This document shows, in pieces, positions 1 to 9,978 of a DNA stretch of 64,000 bases. How positions within the stretch are numbered: the first letter of the stretch is position 1; each line of letters starts with the position of its first letter. Origin of the DNA: Lactuca virosa (Eukaryota > Streptophyta > Magnoliopsida > Asterales > Asteraceae); contig CAKMRJ010005634.1 in NCBI GenBank assembly GCA_928212115.1, positions 117,911,785 through 117,975,784 on the forward strand, read 5' to 3'. The notes beneath the pieces are model-generated. The model worked only from the letters and a program-made list of their open reading frames with translations, was not told the origin of the DNA and did no database searches. Both the position numbers and the translations under genes were made by a program.

Positions 1-446
1 TATTTCAAATTTCGGGCTATGTACTGCTATGTCGAATCTTAGAAAAATCATAACTTCTTCATACTAAATCAGATTTGGACGTTCTTTTTATGGACACTCT
101 CGGTTTAACGAATACTACAACTTTCATTTAGAGAGTTAAGGCTAAAAAGCATTTTATTGAAAAGTCACTTTTTACGCTAAACAGTGTTTTGCCGGTTTTG
201 TCGCGGATCTTTGATTGGTCATAACTTCTTCGTTATAGCTCGGATTTGGGCGTTCTTTATATTTTTGGAATCCTTGACACGATTTCTACCACTATATTCA
301 TCCCAAACAAGTTTATTTAACATTTCATTTTTGAGGGTCGATTATGTAAATGCACATAGTATACAAAAATTTATCTTTATTATTTTAAAAAGAAAATATA
401 AATTGATCTATACTATTACATTGATTCGAAATAACGGGTTGTTACA
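1..446 (-). repeat. 3' LTR of element A, partial
   Basis: Nearly identical to 8452-8897, with scattered substitutions. It ends in GGGTTGTTACA (minus-strand LTR start TGTAACAACCC), directly next to a purine tract. The rest of this roughly 2.4-kb LTR lies left of the window. Open frames here are chance readings of LTR DNA. Confidence 0.92.
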
Positions 447-462
447 TTATCCCCCCGTTAGA
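447..462 (-). other. Polypurine tract of element A
   Basis: On the minus strand the purine run AACGGGGGGAT lies just upstream of the LTR start TGTAACAACCC. This is the expected plus-strand priming site of an LTR retrotransposon, and it fixes the inner edge of the 3' LTR at 446/447. Confidence 0.85.
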
Positions 463-489
463 TCCCCAAAATTATTTTTAAAGTGGTAC

Positions 490-1917
490 TCATGGACTAG
501 GGAAAAGATGTGGATATTTTTGCTTCATCTGATCTTCCCGTTCCCAAGTGAATTCAGGTCCCCGCTTGGCATTCCATCGAACCTTCACTATTGGTATACG
601 GCTTTGTTTTGTTCTTTTGATTTCCCTATCCATGACCTCCAATGCATCTTCTATGAAGTGTAGACTCTCGTTTAATTCAATTTCATTAAGTGGAATTACA
701 AGAGTCTCATCAGACAGACACTTCTTGAGATTTGAGACGTGAAAAGTGGGATGAATGTTACTGAGTTCATGAGGTAGTTTGAGTTTATAAACAACCGGAC
801 CAATTCTAGCAAGAATCTAGAATGGTCTGATGTACCTTGGACTTAGTTTTCCACTTTTGCCAAGACGTATCATTCCTTTCCAGGATGAGACCTTTAACAA
901 GACACAATCACCAACCTGGAATTCCAAGGGTTTTCGTCGTTTGTCTGCATAACTCTTCTGTCTGTCTCTAGAAGCTTTCAATCATTCCCGGATTTGTACA
1001 ATCTTTTCTGTGGTTTCTCGAATGATCTCGGGACCGGTTAGAGTACTGTTGGTTACTTGGTTCTTGGCTAGTTGCATATCACCCACTTCAGCCCAGCACA
1101 GAGGAGATCTGCACTTACGGCCATGGAGAGCTTCAAAGGGTGCAACTTTGATGCTAGTGTGATAGCTATTGTTGTAGGAGAATTCAACTAGTGGTAAATG
1201 TGTGTCCCAATCTTTAACAAAATCTATCACACAAGCGCTTAACGTGTCTTCCAGCGTTTGTATGGTTCTATCGCTTTGCCCATCAGTCTGAGGATGGTAC
1301 GCTGTACTCATGTCAAGATTAGTTCCTAAGGACTTTTGGAATGATTGCCAAAACCGGGAGGTAAATCTACTATCTCGGTCAGAGATAATAGATATTAGCA
1401 CACCATGCAATCGTACTATTTCTTTAAGGTACATCCTTGTTAACTTCTCCATTTTATCAGTTTCTTTTATTGGCAGGAAGTGTGCGGATTTGGTTAATCT
1501 ATCAACAATAACCCAAATGGTGTCATGACCACGCGTTGTCCTGGGTAAATTGGTTATGAAATCCATTGTAATCCGCTCCCACTTCCACTCAGGTATTTCT
1601 GGCTGTTGAAGTAAACCTGAGGGCTTTTGATATTCTACTTTAACTTTGGCACAAGTTAAACACTTGCCCACATAAGTAGCAATTTCAGCTTTCATGTTTG
1701 GCCACAAATAGAGTTTCTTAAGATCCAGATACATCTTGTCTGAACCTGGGTGAATGGAGTATCGAGTTTTATGGGCTTCATTCATGACAACATCTCTGTA
1801 ACCACCAAACTTCGGTGTCCATATCCGATTCATGAGATAACGAACTCTGTCACCCTTGATTTCCAAGTTCTTTTCCATTCCCCTTAAGGCTTCACCCATC
1901 ATGTTCTTAGGTTTCAA
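490..1917 (-). pseudogene. gypsy A integrase with chromodomain-like tail
   Basis: The N-terminal zinc-binding region (EAHKTRYSIHPGSDKMY ... CLTCAKVK) is followed by the catalytic core: first Asp in MDFITNLP, second in IISDRDSRF, then YHPQTDGQSDRTIQTLED. In that last motif the catalytic Glu position of the DDE triad reads Asp. After a TGA at 979-981 (TGG to TGA) the frame continues through KRRKPLEFQVGDCVLLKV to a tail with VKVRWNAKRGPEFTWERED near 540-600, a chromodomain-like segment of plant gypsy integrases. Another stop lies near 820. Integrase inserts the cDNA; this copy has lost that ability. Confidence 0.9.
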
Positions 1918-1986
1918 GGCTTCCAGATGAGCCTCCTTGATCTATGTAGATAGGTGGGAATGGATAATCATGGTCAGAGACTTTAC

Positions 1987-3258
1987 TCAACGGCCCAAGT
2001 ACTCTTTCCGACTAAGGGCATCTGCTACCACATTGGCCTTACCGGGGTGATAGCGAATCTCACATTCGTAATCATTTAGTAGTTCTACCCATCGTCGTTG
2101 TCTCGTGTTAAGTTCTTTCTGATCAAAGATGTGTTGGTGGCTTTTGTGATCAATAAAGAATGTGTATTTCGTACCATACAGGTAATGCCTCCAAATCTTC
2201 AAGGCAAAAACCACTGCTCCCAGTTCGAGATCGTGCATAGTATAGTTGACTTCGTGGTTCTTAAGCTGTCTCGAGGCATAGGATATAACCTTTCCTCGCT
2301 GCATCAGAACGCAACCTAGCCCTTGCTTGGACGCATCGCAATAGACTACAAAATCTTTCGTCCCTTCTGGAAGGGACAAGATCGATGCGCTGCAAAGGGC
2401 TTCTTTTAGTGTCTGGAAAGCAGTTTATTGTTTCTCCTCCCATTTGAATATCACACCTTTTTGGGTCAAGGTGGTGAGGGGCTTCACGATCTTTGAAAAG
2501 TTCTGGATGAATCTCCTGTAGTAGCCAGCGAGACATAGAAACTGATGAATTTCTGTTGGGGTTCGTGGGGTCGCCCAACTTTTGATAGCCTTGATCTTGG
2601 AGGGGTCAACATGTATCCCATCCTTGCTGACTACATGACCTAGGAACTCCACCTTTCGAATCCAGAATTCACATTTTGAGAACTTCGCGTACAATTTCTC
2701 TGCCCTTATGGTTTCCAAAACTTGTCGCAAGTGTTGGTTGTGTTCTTCCTTACTCGGAGAATAGACTAGTATATTATCAATGAAGACTATAATGAACTTG
2801 TCTAAGTAAGGTCGACACACTCGATTCATCAGGTCCATGAATATTGTGGGTGCATTCGTTAGACCAAAGGGCATCACTACGAATTCGTAGTGACCTTAGC
2901 GAGTTCTGAAAGCAGTCTTTGGAATATCGGCCTCCTGGACTCGTAGCTGATGGTATCCTGATCTCAGGTCAATCTTGGAAAAGAAACTATCTCCTTGGAG
3001 TTGATCAAAGAGGTCATCTATCCGTGGTAAAGGGTATCAGTTTTTTATGGTAAGTTTGTTTAATTCCCGATAGTCTATGCACATACGAAATGATCCATCC
3101 TTCTTTTTCACGAACAAGATCGATGCTCCCCAGGGTGAGAAGCTTGGTCTAATGAAGCCTTTACTAAGAATTTCGTTCAACTGGCTGGATAGTTCTTGCA
3201 TTTCTGAAGGTGCAAGACGATACGGGGCTTTAGCTACAGGGGTAGCTCCGGGAATCAA
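1987..3258 (-). pseudogene. gypsy A reverse transcriptase and RNase H
   Basis: RT begins with PYRLAPSEMQELSSQLNEIL and continues through GFIRPSFSPWGASILFVKKK, FRMCIDYRELNKLT, VMPFGLTNAP and the active-site box FIDNILVYS, where the family has FIDDILVYS; the second catalytic Asp is Asn here. GYYRRFIQNFSKI marks the RT end. RNase H follows at 1987-2379 with YCDASKQGLGCVL, HDLELGAVVFALKIWRHYLYG and GKANVVADALSRK, the normal gypsy order. Stops lie near 3034, 2896 and 2422. Identification is secure; the copy is defective. Confidence 0.93.
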
Positions 3259-3264
3259 GGCGAT

Positions 3265-3852
3265 TCAGAATTCGACTTGGCGTTCAGGAGGAATTCCTAA
3301 GAGATCTTCAGGGAATACATCAGGGAAATCACAGACTTTAGGAATATCCTTGATGTTTTTCACTTCTTGTGTTTTATCAACTACGTGAGCTGAGAAGACA
3401 CAGTAATCTTTACGAAGATATTTCTTGGCCTTGAAGCAAGAAATGATTTGAAGCTTTGCACTAGGTTTGTCGCCATAGATAACAAGGGATTCACCATTCG
3501 GTAAATTGAGGCGAATAGCCTTTTCGTAACATAGAATATCGACACGATGAGGACTTAACCAGTCCATGCCGATGATGATGTCAAAGCTTTTTATGGAGAC
3601 CGGCATAAGGTCTATTTAGAAGAAATAATTGTTTAAAGTAAGTGTACACCCTATGTATATATCGTTTGTGCTCTCGGTCTTGACATTAGCCATCTCTACA
3701 ATGAATGTGTCTTTTAAGGAATGGGGATTTTGTTTTAGTAGATGTTTAAATTCATGGCTCATGAAACTTTTCTCCGCACCACTATAAAAAAGAATGCATG
3801 CGTAAGAATTGTTGAGAAGAAATGTACCGGTAACCACGGTAGGATCTGCCAT
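3265..3852 (-). pseudogene. gypsy A protease domain, active-site Asp lost
   Basis: Aspartic protease region at the start of pol. The segment LLNNSYACILFYSGAEKSF aligns with the usual plant gypsy active site, where the catalytic motif is D-S/T-G-A. Here the aspartate position reads Y (YSGA). Downstream, DIIIGMDWLSPHRVDI is the conserved ILGMDWL flap/C-terminal motif of gypsy proteases. A stop separates the two halves near 3613. The enzyme would have processed Gag-Pol; loss of the only catalytic Asp makes this copy inactive even without the stop. Confidence 0.85.
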
Positions 3853-5047
3853 CGCTTCTTCGTGGCCAATTGCTAAAACTTTTCCTGTGCCCCCAACATT
3901 TTTCGTCTTTGGGCAGTTTCTCTTGTAATGCCCGATTTCGCCACACTCATAACAAGCTTGACTAACTCCCGTGGCGGGGACTTGAGATATGGGTTGTGCT
4001 GGTGTTTTACAGAAGCGTGCAGAAAGCCCTTCATGTTGCAGTTTCTATAGTGCATTTCCTTGCAAACTCCCGTATGATGGAAGTTGCACTTATCGCACTT
4101 TGGCAAAGTTCCACATATCGACTCGGGTTTGCTGGAGTAGCAGAAATAGTGGTAGATGCAGGAGTAGGAACGGCAGTTGGAACAATAACAGTGTGTACTG
4201 CCACAGTTTGTTGCTTCTTAGATGGCTCCTGTGATGATTGCCCCTTTCGTTTATTCCAGAATTTCTTTTTACCGCCTCCTTCTTTGGGCTTTTCGAGAAC
4301 AGCTGGTATGGAATCTTGAATAACTACATGGTCGATTAATGTCTGTGCCAAACATTTGGCACTATCAAAGGTAAGGGGATTGGCAGCTAGAACATTCCCT
4401 TGAGTCGGGGGAGTTAATCCTCATATATACCTTTCCACCTTCTTGCTCTTCGGGGTGACCATCCCGGAACACAGTAGATCCAGGTCACTGATCCTAGCAG
4501 TGTAAGCAGTGATATCGAAGCCCTTCATCTTCAGACCCCACAGTTCTTGTTCTAGCTTTTGCATTTTGCCCCTCGGGTAGTATTCAGCTAGCATTAGTTC
4601 TTTCAAATCATTCCAACCCATACTGTTGGCTATCGGAAGAGTCAAGGATTTGACTTGGCTATTCCACCAAGTGAGAGCTCTATCTGTAAAGGTGCATGCT
4701 GCAAATTTCATTTTGCTAGACTCGGGGCATGCGCAAATTTCGAATATTGATTCGATTTTCTCGAACCAACGAGTTAAAGCAATGACACCTCCCGTGCCAT
4801 CAAAGGATCGAGGTTTAGCATTTGCGAAATCTTTGTATGAACATTCCTTCGGATGACTATCTCCATGATTAGAATGATGGGTACCACTACCTGCCCCATT
4901 GTTTCCACTGGCATTGATCTGTGTTATTGTTGCTGCCACAGCGGCAGCTACTGCTGCTTGAAAGACAGCAACATCATATTGAGGAGGTGGTGGCGGCTGT
5001 GGATTTGGTGGATTGTTGTTCTTTCTGTTGGACTTTCTTGGAGGCAT
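3853..5047 (-). pseudogene. gag: gypsy A gag, broken by a stop and frameshifts
   Basis: The start MPPRKSNRKNNN... with a proline run is typical of this gypsy group. The capsid-like core is RWFEKIESIFEICAC ... CTFTDRALTWWNSQVKSL ... GWNDLKELMLAEYYPRGK. A TGA near 4418 replaces Trp in ERYI-stop-GLTPP, and the frame continues to about 4031. A frameshift near 4100 then moves to the frame with CDKCNFHHTGVC, and a further shift leads to an intact CCHC knuckle, CYECGEIGHYKRNC (about 3905-3950), which runs in frame into the protease. Gag would form the virus-like particle and bind the element RNA. Its closest relative in the window is the B gag at 46297-47449. Confidence 0.9.
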
Positions 5048-5397
5048 CTTTTATCTATAATGTTTTAAGAAAATGGTGATAAGTACAATATCATGGTCCA
5101 GGTGAAATTGGATAAGACATATCTTAATTTATGAAGCAAGATATTTATGAAAATTGTAATAACTCCTAATGAAGTAAAATGCTTATCATTTTCATTGATA
5201 TATTGTTTGTACATGAAGTTGGGAAAATTTGACCTAGATATAAGTCTATATTACATCAACAAAAATAGGAAATTGGACAACGTTTCTACGTACGAGTAGT
5301 GTATTCACTTAATCGTAGGATGGAGTTTTACATATTGTTAAAAGTAGTATATACATTCGAGATCCTAGTTTATATTAAAATATAAGTAGTGTAAACA

Positions 5398-6006
5398 CTA
5401 CTTGCGACGAGTACTGCTCCTAGTATTGGGCTCTGCCTCATGAGATTTTGTTTCCCTCAAACGCCTCTCCAGTGTAGTCTAACGCTCTTGGAGTGCTCTA
5501 ATTTTAATTTGAGCAGCAATCATTTCTACATGAAGCATGTATGTGTGGTGTCTGGTTTCATCGTGATCTCCGTCTAGACGATGAATATTTACGGCGTTTT
5601 CTTGGGAGGCAGCAGTGACTTCTAGAATTCGGTTGATCGATATCCGAGATTGATCAACATGACGACAAATACGACGTACTATAACAGGGAGGGCCCTGTC
5701 AGCTGATCCTTCATTACTGATGTCATAAAAGTCTCTGTTCATACCAAATGGAGGACGTTGTCCTTGTTGGTGGCTCCACATGTGTAGTTCTTCACCCCAT
5801 GCTAGGTTCGGACCTTGAAAATATTGTCTGCCTGCAGGGTGTTGTACTCTTTGTAGTGGATTATATACCTCTGGTTCTGAGTCTGTGCCATCTGAATTTT
5901 CTTCTTCACTATCCTCCTGGAGATCCTCTTCAGGATCATCTTCTACCCAACCATTATTCCCTTTGTTATGGAAGTAGGGATCTCCAGGTGGAGGATATCC
6001 TGCCAT
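5398..6006 (-). CDS. accessory ORF between PBS and gag in element A
   Basis: A 175-codon frame starts MAGYPPPGDPYFHNKG, ends at a TAG (5476-5478), and continues open in the same frame for about 25 codons to a TAG at 5398-5400, so the ancestral product was probably about 200 residues. The N-terminal third is strongly acidic (DDPEEDLQEDSEEENSDGTDSEPE). The C-terminal part is rich in Glu, Gln, Arg and Leu (IAAQIKIRALQER) and ends in a basic tail (SSTRRK), like a coiled coil. It lies on the element strand, about 430 bases after the PBS and 350 bases before gag. I recognise no family. A possible decayed relative lies in element B near 47750-47960. It could be an element-specific accessory protein or a chance frame; length, composition and position favour the first. 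Confidence 0.5.
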
Positions 6007-6171
6007 AAAGTCTATACAAGGTATTAAAGGTAAGATTTGTAGAAATAATGTAGTTGTACAAAATACTCCTATAGTATTTTAATTTTGTGTTCTGTTCTAG
6101 AGTTCTTCTATATGAGTAGAGTTTGGTAAGTTTTAGACTTGTCACAACACTATCATTACTCCCAAACACAT

Positions 6172-6232
6172 GTTGATCATATCTCAAATAAATATAGTTG
6201 ATCAGGCTATATTTATCCCAGATATGATTACA
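6172..6232. repeat. hairpin in the 5' untranslated leader of element A
   Basis: The arms TCATATCTCAAATAAATATAG and a complementary CTATATTTATCCCAGATATGA flank TTGATCAGG. The same hairpin, with small changes, occurs at about 48388-48441 in element B at the equivalent position between PBS and gag, so it is conserved between two gypsy families. Confidence 0.6.
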
Positions 6233-6439
6233 TAACTGTCCAGGTTTAACAGTAGTATCCAACATCCAAATACTTTTATGTAGTTATTACTGTGATACTA
6301 TTTCTGTAGGTGTGAGTGTTAGTATACTTCTTATAAAATACTTATATTTTAAAATTATACTTGTAGTCAGAGCACTCCGGGCCCATTGTATTTATAGTTG
6401 TATATCTTTTATGAATTGATATACTAAGTTCACTATAAA

Positions 6440-6455
6440 CAATGTTCTGATACCA
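6440..6455 (-). other. Primer binding site (initiator tRNA-Met) of element A
   Basis: On the minus strand TGGTATCAGA lies 3 bases downstream of the 5' LTR end (TGTGACA at 6459-6465). It matches the first ten bases complementary to the 3' end of plant initiator tRNA-Met; the match weakens afterwards (ACATTG). Confidence 0.85.
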
Positions 6456-7097
6456 ATCTGTCACACCCCCAAACCGGTACGGCGGAAACATTCAGGGGTG
6501 GATGACTTCATGTGTAGTATCACAACAATGCACAAGAGTAATCAAAGTACAACTTTCATTACATTTTATAAAATATAACATTACATTCGTGTTCAAATCA
6601 TTGTACATTTGACACCAAAAAGTATAATTAAAAGACATAATTATATGAGACTCTGTCTTCCTCATAACTTGTGGGTACCTGTTTATCGATTTCCTGAAAA
6701 TACAAGTAGTTTTGAAAAGAGTGTCAACAATTAAGTTGGTGAGTTCATAAGCATGTTTGTAATACAAATTTGTTATTTATTCCTTTGAAAAATGCAAGTA
6801 TGTTTTCCCCATAAAATCCTATATTTTCTGTTGTATATGTATTTGTGTTCTGAAATAGTATGATATAGTTTTAAATTCCTATAATACTATGAAAAGTATG
6901 TTTTCTCTATACTAGAATAGCATTCTGTATTTATACTTGTACTAAAGCTTGTGAATTTGTAAATATATAGATTCACCAATTATAATTTCATTTATATAAA
7001 ACTATGTGAAGTTGTTTACTTATTCTTACACTAAACGCATTATTCAATACCAAATTGTGAGTTATCATAACCATGCTAGATGACCTAAGCCTCCCCT

Positions 7098-7250
7098 GAA
7101 ACACGACGTTCTCCAGGCGTCGAAATATGGTACGACAATTGTCACCCCAGGCCTGCCGGCCTAACTGTAGCGAACAGTTCAGGTGTGGGATTTTAAGTCT
7201 CGTATAGATCTATACACAAGTGTCACGCTCTCCCTCAAGGAGACTCTGTT
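7098..7250. repeat. conserved multi-hairpin block in LTR A (R/U5)
   Basis: Successive short palindromes: CGACG...CGTCG, GACAATTGTC, AGGCC-TGCC-GGCCT, CTGTAGCGAACAG, TATAGATCTATA and TCTCC-CTCAA-GGAGA. The same series occurs in LTR B at 32297-32445, although the DNA around it has diverged. It lies downstream of the TATA box, so it would be in the RNA leader. Confidence 0.6.
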
Positions 7251-7927
7251 ATAATTTTCAAGACTTTTGTTTTATACTTAAATAAGTGCTTGAAGCGTGT
7301 CTCACAAATGCTATATTGATAGTTACATGTAGAATAATGAAAAATATCTTTGTAATAGATATTTTGTAAATATCTCATAAATCATATTTAATATAATTTA
7401 TATAGTTGTTTTCGTAATTTATTCTAAATATGAAACGAAATATGTAAGTTCCATCAACTGTATTGATAATTATGCATGACTCATAAACTATACCTATTAT
7501 AGTTTATATGTTTGTTTTTATATGAAACCTGAACTGATAAAGTAGTATGTTTATTTTAGTAAAAATAACAATCGTAAACTATTTGAATAAATTTGCTTAT
7601 TTATACAAGATTTCCTTGTAATTTACTTGTATTTCCCACTAAAACATTATAAAAATAGTGAAAATACAGGGGTATAAACTCACTTGACAGGTGTTGATTT
7701 GGGCAGCGTTTCGTTTTTAGAAAGGAGTTTACTTGATGAAACTGAGAGTTTTTGATGAAAAGTCGGCTTCATGCGGACAGAGTTTCAGCTAAAAATTGAG
7801 GACTTCGGGGCTTGCTTCAGGTGGTAAGGAGGTTCCTGGGACTTCGGAGGGTTTAGAAAGGCTTAAATGAGTGTTTAAGTGGAGAGAGGATTTGAAAAAT
7901 GTAAACAAAACCCGGAGGCCTCGCATC

Positions 7928-7937
7928 CTATTTATAG
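7928..7937 (-). promoter_or_regulatory. TATA box of LTR A
   Basis: CTATAAATAG on the minus strand, followed by GATGCGAGG and a pyrimidine-rich stretch as expected for a plant Pol II start about 30 bases downstream (about 7895-7905). It defines the U3/R border and the transcription direction of the element. Confidence 0.75.
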
Positions 7938-7949
7938 AAGGCTTCTGGC

Positions 7950-8135
7950 CTCGGTACGCAGGGCGTTCCTGCGAGGAGCGCAGCGCGTTCTGGAGCGTAG
8001 GGCGTTCCTGCGAACGCAGTGCGTAGAAGCGAGACGTGTCTACTGATCGGTTTCCGGGCTTCGTACGTGTCAAGATGCGAGATACATGTCCACCTGCATT
8101 CGAACACGGGGCGTTCCCTCAAACACATGGCGTTC
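7950..8135. repeat. GC-rich near-palindromic words in U3 of LTR A
   Basis: Repeated GGGCGTTCC and GCGTTCCTGCGA / GAACGCAGTGCG words, about six in 180 bases, just upstream of the TATA box in otherwise AT-rich DNA. They could be promoter elements or methylation-prone CG clusters. Confidence 0.55.
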
Positions 8136-8967
8136 CCCTTCGGATAAGCCTCGAAATGTGTGTCCAAAACTTCAAAAATTCATAACTTTCGCATACTAGA
8201 GCCATTTTTGACTTTCTTTATATCCACACGTAGGTTAGATTATACTCTACGACTTTCGTTTAGACTCCGTTGGCTAATTTTGATTTATTTTTAATATTAT
8301 TATTTTTAACAGATCGGGACAGGAAAATTCGTTAAAAATTCATAACTTCTTCATCTGATGTCCGTTTTCGTCTGTCTTTTTACCGTTCTACTACTATTGA
8401 CGAGATATTCGATTCTCGTTTAGGTTGTGTTGGTTAAAAATCGTTCGATCTTTATTTCAAATTTCGGACTGTGTACTGTTTTGTCGAATCTTAGAAAAAT
8501 CATAACTTCTTCATACGAAATCAGATTTGGACGTTCTTTTTATGGACACTCTCGGTTTAACGTATACTACAACTTTCATTTAGAGAGTTAAGGCTAAAAA
8601 GCATTTTATTGAAAAGTCACTTTTTACTCTAAACAGTGTTTTGCCGGTTTTGTCGCGGATCTTTGATTGGTCATAACTTCTTCGTTATAGCTCGGATTTG
8701 GGCGTTCTTTATATTTTTGGAATCCTTGACACGATTTCTACCACTATATTCATCACAAACAAGTTTATTTAAAATTTCATTTTTGAGGGTCGATTATGTA
8801 AATGCACATAGTATACAAAAATTTCTCTTTATTATTTTAAAAAGAACTAAAAATTGATCTATACTATTACATTGATTCGAAAAAACGGGTTGTTACACAC
8901 CATATTTGCGACACGTGGCAGAAATTGGGAGGAGCAACGTCTCAGGTGTGCGCGGCACACAGTTGCG

Positions 8968-8977
8968 CTATAAATAG
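8968..8977 (+). promoter_or_regulatory. TATA box of LTR H
   Basis: CTATAAATAG followed by a C/T-rich tract (ACTTCCTCACTCCCCATCCCC) typical of a plant initiation region. Confidence 0.6.
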
Positions 8978-9754
8978 ATTCCGGCTGCTCACTTACTTCC
9001 TCACTCCCCATCCCCATCCCCCCATCTCTTAAAACTCTCTCGATTTTAGCCCATTTCCCTTAGTTCTAGCGTTCGGCGAAGCCTTGTGATCCTTGAAGAA
9101 GTAGTAGCTAGCGAGTAGAAGCTCTGCCAGTTCAATTTCCTAACTTTTGTCAGGAAGAACCTCTGTAAGTTAAGCTACACTCTAGTCTTTTTTGTGTAAC
9201 TTATATTTATAGTCATAAGTCGTCATTATGAACCTATGAATAATATTTATCAGTAATTCCATGTCGTTATACTGATTGATCTACTTAGAGGAGAGGTGTC
9301 TAGAATGTTCATGTTGGCTTGGTTGTTGGATTTCAGAAAAGCTATTATGCCGAAATGATCCTGCCTCCCAACTGTCCTGCCTGGCTGATCCTTACTTGAT
9401 AGATCTTGATGTAGATATAGGGATTAGTGAGGATCTAGAATATTCTTAGTCTCCATGATCATTGGACTAAAACACTGTAGTAATTATACTTAGGTCACGT
9501 CAAGGAATATCTGATGTGTTAGACGAAGCTCTGCCCAGATCACCAGTCACTCATTTTATCAAGTGAGTGCATAGTTACTTTCATCTTACACATAGATATA
9601 AAGTATTTAAGATAATTACATGCTATATGTGTCTATTATCTGTATTCCTGATATCTATGCTAGATGAACGATTTATACATGTTTTACTCGATTTTAAACT
9701 GTATATGTATTTTATTACCTATAAATATGTTGGGTAAAGATGGGTACATATAAG

Positions 9755-9822
9755 ATGACATAGATGATGAGAGATGAAAGGTGATATAGATGATGAGAGA
9801 TGAAAGATGATATAGATGATTA
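9755..9822. repeat. short tandem repeat, about 26-bp unit
   Basis: GATGACATAGATGATGAGA-like units repeated about 2.5 times (GATATAGATGATGAGAGATG). Inside LTR H; no function suggested. Confidence 0.7.
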
Positions 9823-9966
9823 AAGGACTTGACTTTAAAGATGATCCAGTTGTCTAGCGGAGTATAGATAACGACCACGGACTATTCTAGACAATCTTGT
9901 GGAGCGCTAATAGGCTCGCAACTTGTAGATGTTTTTGAACTTAGTGTTCACCAGGTCTACACCATC

Positions 9967-9978
9967 CCCCCCCCCCCA
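9967..9978. repeat. poly-C tract in LTR H
   Basis: Run of about a dozen C. Similar C or G homopolymers occur at 23811-23822, 32875-32885 and 36172-36182. Exact lengths may be assembly-sensitive. Confidence 0.8.

Larger units (their letters stand above)
490..3852 (-). pseudogene. pol: gypsy A pol polyprotein (PR-RT-RNase H-INT), broken by stops
   Basis: One reading frame runs from the protease (MADPTVV...) to a TGA at 490-492, carrying protease, reverse transcriptase, RNase H, zinc-binding integrase and a chromodomain-like C-terminus in order. The open pieces 3616-3852, 3265-3606, 3037-3258, 2425-2877, 1987-2379 and 982-1917 are all in the same phase, so only in-frame stops separate them. Stops lie near 3613, 3262, 3034, 2896, 2422, 1984, 1938, 979 and about 820. 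Several look like C-to-T or G-to-A changes (CGA to TGA, TGG to TGA, CAG to TAG), as expected for an old methylated copy. The product would have replicated and integrated the element; no functional protein can be made from this copy. Confidence 0.92.
1..8897 (-). mobile_element. Ty3/gypsy LTR retrotransposon A (left end outside window)
   Basis: Element read on the minus strand. Its 5' LTR is at 6459-8897. Initiator tRNA-Met PBS, accessory ORF, gag, PR-RT-RNase H-integrase and polypurine tract follow, then the first 446 bases of the 3' LTR before the window edge. LTR ends are TG...CA type (TGTAACAACCCG and its partner GGGGGTGTGACA). PR-RT-RH-INT order and an integrase tail with a chromodomain-like segment fit Ty3/gypsy; I do not assign a clade. 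All domains are present, but about ten in-frame stops, gag frameshifts and changed active-site residues make it non-autonomous now. The target duplication cannot be checked because the left end is missing. It appears inserted into the U3 of LTR H (8898-10523). Confidence 0.93.
6459..8897 (-). repeat. 5' LTR of element A (2439 bp)
   Basis: Bounded by TGTCACACCCCCAAACC at 6459 and GGGTTGTTACA at 8897. The last 446 bases repeat the left edge of the window. A minus-strand TATA box at 7928-7937 puts U3 at about 7900-8897 and a long transcribed R/U5 of about 1.4 kb at 6459-7900. U3 carries GC-rich repeated words just upstream of TATA; R/U5 carries a block of short hairpins (7098-7250). Its terminal 100 bases resemble those of the B LTR (30793 onward). 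Confidence 0.92.

Noticed and set aside
184..663. 159-codon plus-strand frame, with a near copy at 8636-8857
   Set aside because: Lies across the LTR and the antisense of the integrase tail of element A; repeated because the LTR is repeated. No protein motif.
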